NCBI GenBank assembly: GCA_964386405.1
Contig: CAYLRW010000012.1
Coordinates: 1-29,877 of the forward strand
Reading direction: 5' to 3'
DNA from: RZYP01 sp964386405
GTDB taxonomy: Bacteria > Bacillota > Negativicutes > Acidaminococcales > Acidaminococcaceae
DNA length: 29,877 nucleotides
The stretch's first letter is position 1. Every line of letters starts with the position of its first letter. The translations under genes and the position numbers were made by a program. The notes beneath the pieces are model-generated. The model had not been told where the DNA came from. It searched no databases and saw only the letters and a program-made list of their open reading frames with translations. This document shows positions 14,442-21,785 of the stretch, one piece after another.

Positions 14442-15887
14442 GTGAATTATAAATTTCTGGAAGATGCCATAAAGAAAGTAATGGCCTATTATAGGATACC
14501 GGGCTGCGCTCTTGCGATTTGCGAGCAGGGCAAGATCAATTATTTACAGTTCGGTTACGGCAATATTGAAGAAAAAAGGCCTTTTACAGTTGATACGATT
14601 AGTGGCATTGGTTCCTGCACAAAGTCTATGACAGCTTTTTTGGCAGGTAGGCTTGCGGAAAATGGTATTCTTGATATTGACGCACCAGTAGCTTCCTATA
14701 TACCTGATTTTGCGTTGTGGGATGAGGAAGTTACTGCCAAGGTTACAGTAAGAGACATGCTTTGTCACCGTACTGGCCTTGGCGGGCATGATGGTACCTG
14801 GCCCGATAACAATATAACAAGAGGCGACTTTCTCAAGCGTCTGCGTTATATGGAACCTAATATGCCGTATCGAACTTATGCTCAGTATAGCAATGTCATG
14901 TATGTTGCTGTTGGCGGCATTATGGAAGCAGTTACCGGTAAAAAATGGGAAACGCTGCTGGAAGAAGAAGTTTTTGCTCCTCTGGGCATGAATAGGACTT
15001 TTTGCTTAATGGCGGACGCGGAGAAGGAAAAAGATTGCGCGCTGCCTTATTGGTGGCAGCAGGGACTAAGAGCGGTACCACGCTGGAATATTGATATGGC
15101 CGGTCCTTGCGGCTCTGTCATGAGTACGGCCAGAGATATGGCGCAATGGCTGCTAATGCATATTCAGAACGGTGTCTGGCAAGGGAACGAGCTGCTTTCA
15201 CAGGCAAATTTTCAAGATCAGCATAGCCCGCAAATCATGATGGATTATCCGCATGTGCAAGGCGGTTATTCCTTAGGCTACGGACTTGGCTGGCGTGTGC
15301 TTGATTATCATGGACATGTTGTACAGCAGCATACCGGCAAGATCGAAGGGTACAGTGCTTTTCAGTTTTATCTGCCGGAAACAGGCAGTGGTGCAGTTTT
15401 TCTGCAAAACCTGCATGCACCGGATAATCCTTTTATTTTTACTGTTCAAGGATTGCTGCTGGATTATTTTCTTGGACTGGAGACTCAGGATTGGGTCAAT
15501 ATTTATACGGAAAAACGTGAGCACGCACCTGAAGATATGTATCATCACCTGGAATTCAATTTCATGCCGCAAAAAGAGGCAGCGGGCACTGCTGCCTCCT
15601 ATGAGCTTGCAGCCTATGCTGGCAATTATTATCATCCGGCTTATGGCATATTTAAGATTTGTTATGAAAGAGGGCAGCTTTGGCTGCATGAACGAGACGT
15701 TCTTTATCGGCCTATGACGCATTTCCGTTCTGATACCTTTCAAGTAGAACAAATTAAGGAGGATACCGACCTCTATACTTTGCCCTTAACTTTTCTTATA
15801 GATGAGACAAAACATACGGTTGCAGGCTTCACCCTGCAAATGGAACCGAAAGTTAAAGAGATTGTGTTTACAAAGCTTCAGGGATGA
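14442..15887 (+). CDS. Serine hydrolase, class C beta-lactamase / D-aminopeptidase-like fold
   Basis: 481 residues. The penicillin-recognising serine hydrolase fold is shown by S58-x-x-K61 (in GSCTKSM), Y149-S-N151 (in AQYSNVMY) and H297-T-G-K300. The C-terminal 110 residues form a separate beta-rich domain of the DUF3471 type (AAYAGNYYHPAYGIF). No signal peptide or membrane span precedes the catalytic domain, so it should act in the cytoplasm; this argues against a beta-lactamase and for a peptidase, amidase or esterase acting on imported compounds. The start is GTG at 14442 with GAAAGGGA upstream. It is the last gene of the peptide importer operon. Substrate is unknown. Confidence 0.9.
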   Translation: MNYKFLEDAIKKVMAYYRIPGCALAICEQGKINYLQFGYGNIEEKRPFTVDTISGIGSCTKSMTAFLAGRLAENGILDIDAPVASYIPDFALWDEEVTAKVTVRDMLCHRTGLGGHDGTWPDNNITRGDFLKRLRYMEPNMPYRTYAQYSNVMYVAVGGIMEAVTGKKWETLLEEEVFAPLGMNRTFCLMADAEKEKDCALPYWWQQGLRAVPRWNIDMAGPCGSVMSTARDMAQWLLMHIQNGVWQGNELLSQANFQDQHSPQIMMDYPHVQGGYSLGYGLGWRVLDYHGHVVQQHTGKIEGYSAFQFYLPETGSGAVFLQNLHAPDNPFIFTVQGLLLDYFLGLETQDWVNIYTEKREHAPEDMYHHLEFNFMPQKEAAGTAASYELAAYAGNYYHPAYGIFKICYERGQLWLHERDVLYRPMTHFRSDTFQVEQIKEDTDLYTLPLTFLIDETKHTVAGFTLQMEPKVKEIVFTKLQG

Positions 15888-15907
15888 CGGCTAAAAGTAA
15901 GACACAA

Positions 15908-15945
15908 AAAATGCCTGCCCAACATTAGTGCTGGGCAGGCATTTT
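15908..15945. terminator. Bidirectional terminator between convergent operons
   Basis: A fourteen-pair perfect stem (15908-15921 with 15932-15945) has A4 at one end and T4 at the other. It ends the peptide operon on the plus strand and the rnf operon on the minus strand. Confidence 0.93.
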
Positions 15946-15958
15946 AAAGTTTTGTAAG

Positions 15959-16474
15959 CTAAAACCGCTCATGGATGGCTGGCAAAGCGTATTTGGCAAT
16001 TAAGCCTGTGCTCAGGCCTGTAGGAACCGCGATTATCAAGAGAAGCGGCAAATAATTCAGCAGCACGGAGGTTTGCATTAAGAGCATAGCAATGCCCAGT
16101 TGACCGCAGTTATGGGCACAGGCACCAATTATGCCGATGCCTGCTGGTGAAAAAAGCTGCGAACGACAGGCAGCTGCCATCAAAAGAAAGCTTAAAGCAG
16201 CCCCGCCGAGGCCGATGAAAAAACCAGGTGTAAATAGACCGGTGCTGAGCAGAGCAACCAAGAGGATTCTTGCTGAAAGTAATAGCAGGGTTTTGCTGCT
16301 GCCAAAAAGCAATAACGAAATAATCGTTATGCAGTTTGCCAAACCAAGCTTTGCGCCAGGAAGCTGAATTGGGTAGGGCAGGGCGTTTTCCACGAGGCGC
16401 AGTACAACTGCCATGGCCAGCAGCAGCGATAACAGGACAAGTTCTCTGACAGTGAGTTTAGCGCAGGACTGCAT
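15959..16474 (-). CDS. Gx transporter family membrane protein
   Basis: About 171 residues with five or six hydrophobic spans. The family has been labelled heptaprenyl diphosphate synthase component I by similarity and is now usually called Gx transporter; a small-molecule (ECF/S-component-like) transport role is suspected, not shown. Motifs visible are LPYPIQLPGAKLGLANCITI and FFIGLGGAALSFLLM. I choose ATG at 16474, which has GGTGAG a few bases before it on the minus strand; TTG at 16501 is an alternative nine codons longer. It overlaps the end of the NusG-II gene by 17 bases and is the last gene of the rnf operon, a known genomic association. Confidence 0.85.
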   Translation of the reverse strand: MQSCAKLTVRELVLLSLLLAMAVVLRLVENALPYPIQLPGAKLGLANCITIISLLLFGSSKTLLLLSARILLVALLSTGLFTPGFFIGLGGAALSFLLMAAACRSQLFSPAGIGIIGACAHNCGQLGIAMLLMQTSVLLNYLPLLLIIAVPTGLSTGLIAKYALPAIHERF

Positions 16475-16838
16475 CTGGCTCACCGTCCTTTTTGTCAGCA
16501 ATTGCTGTGACCATTACTTTTTCAGGCAGACACAAGATGGTTTGACCATTTTTATTGATATAACCTTGATGAATACAAAGTTTATCAGGACAAGGTGATT
16601 CGATGATACGTGCTCCCTTTACTGGATCAATCTCAATGAGCAGGTTGCCATCGTTGGCCGCTACAAAGAATTCTCCGGTGGTCGTGAGTGCCGAACGTTT
16701 CACTGTCTGAATGACGTTGTCGCCCTGACGGATTTCAAAAGCCAAATTGTCGCTTGTTGTGTTGTTTTGCAGGAAAAAATGCAAACCAGCAGCCAAGAGG
16801 AGGATGAACAAAATAAGCAAGTAATCGTTTCTACGCAT
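16458..16838 (-). CDS. NusG domain II-containing membrane-anchored protein
   Basis: 126 residues. One N-terminal span (about 5-20, LLILFILLLAAGLHFFL) anchors a small extracytoplasmic beta domain of the NusG-domain-II type, with the signature block SPCPDKLCIHQGYI (two cysteines) and a following ILCLPEKVMV. This is not a transcription factor; the name is from fold similarity only. The start ATG at 16838 is fixed by CAGGAGGTAAG directly upstream; longer in-frame extensions reach into apbE and lack a ribosome site. One base separates it from the apbE stop. In many anaerobes this protein sits with Rnf, ApbE and Gx genes; its role is unknown. Confidence 0.88.
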   Translation of the reverse strand: MRRNDYLLILFILLLAAGLHFFLQNNTTSDNLAFEIRQGDNVIQTVKRSALTTTGEFFVAANDGNLLIEIDPVKGARIIESPCPDKLCIHQGYINKNGQTILCLPEKVMVTAIADKKDGEPDAVLR

Positions 16839-16839
16839 T

Positions 16840-17853
16840 CTACTTACCTCCTGCAGGTGTAAGTTCGAAACGTGACTGCAGTGCAGGTGAGATGTAGATT
16901 TCCTGATTGGCTTTGACAATGATGGCACCTATTTCGGGATGATCAGCTAATACCTCCAAAACTTTTTCTTGAGGCAGCACAAAAAGCAAGGTTGAATAAT
17001 AGTCAGTCATAAAAGCGGAGGCAGCAACAATCGTTACTGAAATGGCATTGCGCGAAGGCATGCCATTGTGAGGGTCAAGAATATGGTGGTATCTGACACC
17101 GTTTACTTCATAGTAACGCTGGTAATCGCCGGAAGTCGCAACTGCTTCGTCGGCATTTAGGCTAATGATGCCTAAGTAGGCATCACTGTGACGGGGATCT
17201 TGCAGGGCAATGCGCCATGGTTTGCCATCAGCTTTATTACCAACTGTTTTGATATTGCCGCCGGCATTGACCAAGGCAAAAGCAACGTTCTTGTCTCCAG
17301 CTAAAACAGAGGCAGCTGCGTCAACGGCATAGCCTTTGGCGATGGCACCTAAATCAAGGCCGGCACCAGGTGCTAAGGTAATAGTCTGCTTCCCCGCTGC
17401 CACATTAAATTTGTCTTTGCCGGTTAAGGTGAGGGCTGCATCAAGTTCTTGCTTGTCAGGCAAAGTTTTGTCGGCACTGTGCTTTTGCCAGACATCAATC
17501 AAAGGGGCCAGTGTAATATCAAATTCACTGAAGTTCTGCTTATGGGCCATATCAGCGAGCAGTAACAAATGGTGACCAACAGTGAAAGGGCCTTGACCTG
17601 CATGTGCGTTCAGTTGATATAACCCTTGGGGTGAGCTGTCCTTATAACGGTCTGTTTCATCCGCTATCTCCTGGAAAACGTTAAAAGCATTATCAACAGC
17701 AGTTTTTATTTGTTCGTTATTTTTACCGACTGCCTCTATGCTGATAGTGGTATCCATGCTGAAACGTGTATCCTTGTACGTTTTTGTTTGTGAAAAGCAG
17801 CCTGCATTGAGCAGGCTGCTTAATATGAAGAATAAAACTAAGACTTTTTTCAT
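16840..17853 (-). CDS. apbE: FAD:protein FMN transferase
   Basis: 337 residues. It covalently attaches FMN, taken from FAD, to threonine residues of Rnf/Nqr subunits in a Mg2+-dependent reaction outside the membrane. Residues 1-19 form a lipoprotein signal with lipobox LNAGC. Family motifs are present: MDTTISIEAVG, LGAIAKGYAVDAA, LVNAGGNIKTVGNK and the ATSGDYQRYY...HHILDPHNG block. It overlaps the end of rnfB by four bases (ATGA). The likely targets are RnfG and RnfD from the same operon, and the repeated motifs of RnfD would be candidate extra substrates. Confidence 0.95.
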   Translation of the reverse strand: MKKVLVLFFILSSLLNAGCFSQTKTYKDTRFSMDTTISIEAVGKNNEQIKTAVDNAFNVFQEIADETDRYKDSSPQGLYQLNAHAGQGPFTVGHHLLLLADMAHKQNFSEFDITLAPLIDVWQKHSADKTLPDKQELDAALTLTGKDKFNVAAGKQTITLAPGAGLDLGAIAKGYAVDAAASVLAGDKNVAFALVNAGGNIKTVGNKADGKPWRIALQDPRHSDAYLGIISLNADEAVATSGDYQRYYEVNGVRYHHILDPHNGMPSRNAISVTIVAASAFMTDYYSTLLFVLPQEKVLEVLADHPEIGAIIVKANQEIYISPALQSRFELTPAGGK

Positions 17854-18755
17854 AGGTGCATACCACAGTTTTCACGGGAGGCACAGTTTGCACACCCTGA
17901 GTTCAAAGTTTTTTGCTCAGCTATTGTCGCAATTTCGCTCTTGATTGGTTCGATGTAGTGTATGCAATGACGAGGACAGCTTTTGACACAAAGACCGCAT
18001 TCGATGCATTTCTCCCGATCAATGACGGGGAGGCTCCCGTTTTCATCTTCCAGCATTGTAATTGCATGGGTTGGACAATTCTTGACGCAGAGGCCGCAGC
18101 TGATACAGGAAACGCTGCAGTTAGTCATTGCTGCTTTGCCTTTGGCACGGTTATTGCATTTAACGTGAATTTTAGCATTAGCGTCACTTAAATAAAGAAC
18201 TTTTTGTGGGCATTGAGCAACACAGACACCACAACCAGTGCATTTAGTATAATCAAAAACTGGTAAACCATTGCTGCCCATGGTGATTGCCTGGAAGGGA
18301 CAGCTCTTGACACAGGAGCCGAAGCCAAAACAGCCAAAGTTGCATTTATCAGGCCCACCTTGAGTTTTGGCGGCCAAATGACAATCAGCGATGCCTTTGT
18401 AGTCATAAGTTTTAAGCGCATTGGCGGTACAACCATTACAAGCCAGGCGTGCTACTTTCCGGAAATCTTTGCTCAGAGGCATTTCTTTTGTAAGACCAAG
18501 CACCTCGGCAATTTTTTGCTTTACTTCTGTTGTACAGCCAACGCAGGGCGTGATACCTGTTTCGCCTGTCACTATTGCTTCAGCCAGAGCATGGCAGCCA
18601 GGGTAGCCGCAGGCACCGCAATTTGCTCCCGGTAAGAGTTCGGCTATAATGTCGATGCGCGGATCTACATCTACCGCAAATTTTTTGCCTGCAAAAGCGA
18701 GAATTAAACCAAAAAGTGCGCCGAGAACGGCAACTATTGTAACGGCTTCCAACAT
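17850..18755 (-). CDS. rnfB: Rnf complex subunit B, polyferredoxin
   Basis: 301 residues. The electron entry subunit that takes electrons from ferredoxin. One N-terminal span (about 3-22) anchors it. Next comes the Fe-S domain C46-x2-C49-x4-C54...C71, then C106/C109, C138/C142/C148/C152, and ferredoxin-type motifs at C172-C182, C213-C227 and C250-C260 (each CxxCxxCxxxCP). A final cysteine cluster (C288, C291, C297) lies in the last 15 residues. This is the long, cluster-rich form found in anaerobic Bacillota, much longer than the E. coli RsxB of about 190 residues. AGGAG precedes ATG at 18755. It is followed by apbE with a four-base overlap. Confidence 0.96.
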   Translation of the reverse strand: MLEAVTIVAVLGALFGLILAFAGKKFAVDVDPRIDIIAELLPGANCGACGYPGCHALAEAIVTGETGITPCVGCTTEVKQKIAEVLGLTKEMPLSKDFRKVARLACNGCTANALKTYDYKGIADCHLAAKTQGGPDKCNFGCFGFGSCVKSCPFQAITMGSNGLPVFDYTKCTGCGVCVAQCPQKVLYLSDANAKIHVKCNNRAKGKAAMTNCSVSCISCGLCVKNCPTHAITMLEDENGSLPVIDREKCIECGLCVKSCPRHCIHYIEPIKSEIATIAEQKTLNSGCANCASRENCGMHL

Positions 18756-18778
18756 TATTATTCAACTCCTAAAATTAA

Positions 18779-19354
18779 TCAGTGCATTCCGGCAAGACCC
18801 ATCAGGGAGATAGCCATACAACTGGCAGTAATCAGGGCAATCGGCAGATTCTTCATGCAGTCTGGCAATTCAGATTCCTCAAGTCTTTCGCGAATACAGG
18901 AGAAGATTACCAGCGCAAGTGTATAACCTGCAGCAGTACTGATGGCATTGACAGTGGCGTTAAAAAAATTGTATTCCTTTTGTACGTTGATAAGCGCTAT
19001 GCCAAGTATAGTGCAGTTTGTAGTAATGAGTGGCAGAAACACGCCCATTGCTTTGTGCAGAGCGGGCATTTCTTTTTTCATGAACATTTCTAAAAGCTGG
19101 ACCAGGGCAGCAATTGCCAAAATAAAGACGATGATCTTTAGATAGCCAAGGTTATATGGAACCAAAAATAAATCATAAAGGAGCCAGGAAATGGTCGAAG
19201 CCATGATCATGACAAAAGCAACAGCCGCACTCATGCCGAGCGCATTGCCGAGATTTTTGGAAACACCAAGAAAAGAGCAGAGACCTAAGAACTGCGAAAG
19301 AACTATATTGGAAACAAAAAGAGCGCTGAAAATAATCCCGAAAGTACTATCCAT
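18779..19354 (-). CDS. rnfA: Rnf complex subunit A
   Basis: 191 residues, six membrane spans, an integral subunit of the ion-translocating ferredoxin:NAD+ oxidoreductase. FVSNIVLSQFLGLCSFLGVS near the N-terminus and FLPLITTNCTILGIALINV in the middle are invariant-type blocks; the cysteines in them contribute to the intramembrane Fe-S cluster shared with RnfE in studied complexes. The start overlaps the end of rnfE by eight bases, with GAGGTG inside rnfE as ribosome site. Length is normal. Confidence 0.96.
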   Translation of the reverse strand: MDSTFGIIFSALFVSNIVLSQFLGLCSFLGVSKNLGNALGMSAAVAFVMIMASTISWLLYDLFLVPYNLGYLKIIVFILAIAALVQLLEMFMKKEMPALHKAMGVFLPLITTNCTILGIALINVQKEYNFFNATVNAISTAAGYTLALVIFSCIRERLEESELPDCMKNLPIALITASCMAISLMGLAGMH

Positions 19355-19946
19355 GACGCACCTCTTTTCTTTGCTTCAAATAATTAACACCGGCAAAAAG
19401 GAAACCCATCGTAATGAAAGCACCTGGAGGCATCAACATCAACAGGATAGGCTGGTAGGAAGGGCTGAGAACATGAAAACCAAGTAAAGTGCCGGCACCA
19501 AGAATTTCGCGTACAGAAGCAACAAAGGAGAGCGCCAAAGTATAACCAAGACCCATGCCGACAGCATCCTGGAAAGAAGTCCACAAACCATTTTTGCTGG
19601 CAAAGGCTTCAGCACGGCCGAGAATAATACAGTTAACAACGATCAAGGGTATGAAGATGCCAAGAGCAGCATAAATATCAGGCACCAAGGCGTTCATCAG
19701 CATTTCCGTTATCGTTACCAGCGAGGCTATGACGACAATATAGCAGGGAATGCGTATTTGATCAGGTATGAGTGATTTCAAGGCAGAAATCAGCAGGTTG
19801 GAGAAAATTAAGACCAGCGAAAAAGCAGCACCCATACCTAACGCGTTAGTAAGCGAAGTAGTAGTTGCCAGCGCTGGGCAAACTCCAAGAACCTGTACGA
19901 ATAACGGATTTTCTTTTAAGATACCTTTTTGAAATTCGGAAAACAT
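19347..19946 (-). CDS. rnfE: Rnf complex subunit E
   Basis: 199 residues, six membrane spans, paralogue of RnfA arranged in opposite topology; together they hold the intramembrane 2Fe-2S centre. Blocks NPLFVQVLGVCPALATTTSL and FIPLIVVNCIILGRAEAFAS are diagnostic and carry the conserved cysteines. ATG at 19946 follows AAAGGAG on the minus strand. It lies 41 bases downstream of rnfG and overlaps rnfA by eight bases. Confidence 0.96.
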   Translation of the reverse strand: MFSEFQKGILKENPLFVQVLGVCPALATTTSLTNALGMGAAFSLVLIFSNLLISALKSLIPDQIRIPCYIVVIASLVTITEMLMNALVPDIYAALGIFIPLIVVNCIILGRAEAFASKNGLWTSFQDAVGMGLGYTLALSFVASVREILGAGTLLGFHVLSPSYQPILLMLMPPGAFITMGFLFAGVNYLKQRKEVRHG

Positions 19947-19987
19947 GGTAAAACTCCTTTCAAAGGCAATCCAAATATTATGGCTGG

Positions 19988-20551
19988 TTATTGCGCCAGA
20001 TAGTTTTCGCGCATGTGCGTACTGACTTGATTAATGCCGCTGACTACGGCTTTGGAGGTAATCGTAGAAGAAGTTATCGCTTGAATTTCTGAACTGGTTT
20101 TAGCATTTTTGCTGACACTTAACGCATTGTGCAAATCCTTGTTCAAGAATTGGTCAAGAAAGGCCGGTTCAGTACATTTGGAACCCAAACCCGGTGTTTC
20201 CTGCTGACTGAGAATTTTCACACCGGTAATCTTCATAGAAGGATTTTCAATGCCAACCATGATATTAATTTCGCCCGCATAACCTTTTGGAGCTACGGTG
20301 TAGACAAATCCGTTTACCTTGGAGTTTGCAGTGGAACGGTATATTTCTTTAATTGGTGAATTTTCCGGTACAGGCAATTTTTCCAGCTTGCCGGCTTGCG
20401 GTAAGACCTGTTTGTAGCCTGCTGCAACTTTAGCAGCCGCACGTTCAGCGATAATCCCGTTCGTGTAATCATAAGCAGCAGCAACCAAGGCTGTGCTGAT
20501 GGCGCAAATGCTAAAAAGGATAAAAGTCAGACGAAGAAAATTTTTATTCAT
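19988..20551 (-). CDS. rnfG: Rnf complex subunit G, covalent FMN protein
   Basis: 187 residues. A single N-terminal span (about 5-26) anchors an extracytoplasmic FMN domain. The flavinylation site is the segment QAITSSTITSKAV, where T163 is at the position of the FMN-linked threonine of the S/T-G-A-T motif; Gly and Ala of the classic motif are both Ser here. The conserved ETPGLGSKC precedes it. The start ATG at 20551 has AGGAGG a few bases upstream; a longer in-frame extension to 20599 lies within rnfD and has no ribosome site. It overlaps rnfD by eight bases. Confidence 0.94.
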   Translation of the reverse strand: MNKNFLRLTFILFSICAISTALVAAAYDYTNGIIAERAAAKVAAGYKQVLPQAGKLEKLPVPENSPIKEIYRSTANSKVNGFVYTVAPKGYAGEINIMVGIENPSMKITGVKILSQQETPGLGSKCTEPAFLDQFLNKDLHNALSVSKNAKTSSEIQAITSSTITSKAVVSGINQVSTHMRENYLAQ

Positions 20552-21719
20552 GCTTTTTCCTCCTCGCACCAAAAGGAATAATATGAACATAACGGTCAAT
20601 CAGAGGCGTGAGCATATTCATAATCAGGATGGAGTAGCAAACGCCTTCAACATAGCCGCCGCGCAAACGAATAAGAGCGGTAAGAATGCCGAGTCCGACA
20701 GCAAAAATTACACGGCCTTTTTTGGTCAAAGGGCTGGTAACCCAGTCGGTAGCCATGAAAAAGGCACCAATCATCAGCCCGCCGCCAAATAAATGGTACA
20801 AGGGAAAGAGCGGCGCATAACCACGAAAATAGCCATAAACTGCGGTAATAACAAAAACGGTCATAATATAATAGAAAGGAATGCGCCAGTCGATGCGGCC
20901 ACGCCAAATCAAAAACAGGCCGCCTAAAAGAATTGCCGGTACGCAGGTTTCACCAAGCGAACCAGGAATATTGCCGATAAACATGCTGAAGAGATTAGGC
21001 AGAGTGTCAGCAGCACTCTGGCCGTTTTGCCATAGGTGCTCTGACATGCGCAGCATGGCTAAAGGCGTTGCTGAAGTGACAGCGTCAACTCCTGCTGAGG
21101 TGGCAGAGGTTGTCGCACTAACAGCTGTATTGATAGTCTGAGCAGCTTTAGTGGCTGAAGTTGTGGCGTTAACAGCCGTGTGAATGGCCTGAACGGCTTT
21201 AGTCGCTGAAGTTACAGCATTTATTGAGCCAAAAGCATTGGTAATGTTGTCGATAAAAGACGGAACCGGCGGTAACCAAGCTGTCATCTGATGAGGCATA
21301 GAAGCAAGCAGGACGGCACGGCCAATATGAGCCGGATTGAAAATATTGCTGCCTAAACCACCGAAAACTTGCTTGCCGATGACAATTGCACAAAAGGTGC
21401 CGAAGATTGCAAGTATCATTGGAAAACCGGGTGGCAAACATAAAGCGAGCAATAAACCAGTCAACAGGGCGCTGCCGTCTGTAACTGTAATTGCGCGGCC
21501 CATTAATTTCTGGCAAAGTGCTTCAAAGAAAATTGCCGAAAGGCAGCAGGCAAAAATAACTGTCAGAGCCTCCAAACGAAAGAACCAAATGGCAGCAAGA
21601 ATAGCCGGAACCAATGCCAGCAATACATCCCGCATGGCGGCACCGACTGTATCACCACAATGGATGTGCGGCGATGATGAAATTATTATTAAGGGAGCAG
21701 GTTTTTTGATCGAATCCAT
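20544..21719 (-). CDS. rnfD: Rnf complex subunit D, covalent FMN protein with repeat insert
   Basis: 391 residues; typical relatives are about 310-350. A membrane subunit carrying covalent FMN near the ion pathway. N-terminal SSSPHIHCGDTVGAAMRDVL and the block FGGLGSNIFNPAHIGRAVLL identify the family. The FMN site is D212-A-V-T-S-A-T218 followed by PLAML. Directly before it is an insert of about 45 residues (167-211) built from a 17-residue tandem repeat whose core TSAT copies the FMN motif: T173, T190 and T207 are at equivalent positions, but the motif aspartate is Asn, Asn and Ser in these copies. RnfD is 66 bases downstream of rnfC; GAAAGGA precedes ATG at 21719. Confidence 0.95.
   Translation of the reverse strand: MDSIKKPAPLIIISSSPHIHCGDTVGAAMRDVLLALVPAILAAIWFFRLEALTVIFACCLSAIFFEALCQKLMGRAITVTDGSALLTGLLLALCLPPGFPMILAIFGTFCAIVIGKQVFGGLGSNIFNPAHIGRAVLLASMPHQMTAWLPPVPSFIDNITNAFGSINAVTSATKAVQAIHTAVNATTSATKAAQTINTAVSATTSATSAGVDAVTSATPLAMLRMSEHLWQNGQSAADTLPNLFSMFIGNIPGSLGETCVPAILLGGLFLIWRGRIDWRIPFYYIMTVFVITAVYGYFRGYAPLFPLYHLFGGGLMIGAFFMATDWVTSPLTKKGRVIFAVGLGILTALIRLRGGYVEGVCYSILIMNMLTPLIDRYVHIIPFGARRKKHE
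21057..21221 (-). repeat. 51-bp tandem repeat inside rnfD encoding FMN-motif-like units
   Basis: Residues 167-183 and 184-200 of RnfD align without gaps over 17 positions (N-A-x-T-S-A-T-K-A-x-Q-x-I-x-T-A-V). A partial third unit (201-210, SATTSATSAG) leads into the true FMN site (212-221). The DNA copies have diverged somewhat, especially at third positions, so the expansion is not very recent. Confidence 0.9.
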
Positions 21720-21785
21720 CAGAAAAATTCCTTTCTCGCAAGCACTATTAATTGTTGTGCAAGTTTCTCTATTTGCGACTTTCTC

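Noticed and set aside
15273..15752. 159-codon minus-strand frame opposite the serine hydrolase
   Set aside because: It has no ribosome site and a composition typical of a shadow frame; the plus-strand gene has complete catalytic motifs.
16839..16928. Longer NusG-II start at 16928
   Set aside because: The extension reads through the 3' end of apbE and lacks a ribosome site; ATG at 16838 has AGGAGG in place.
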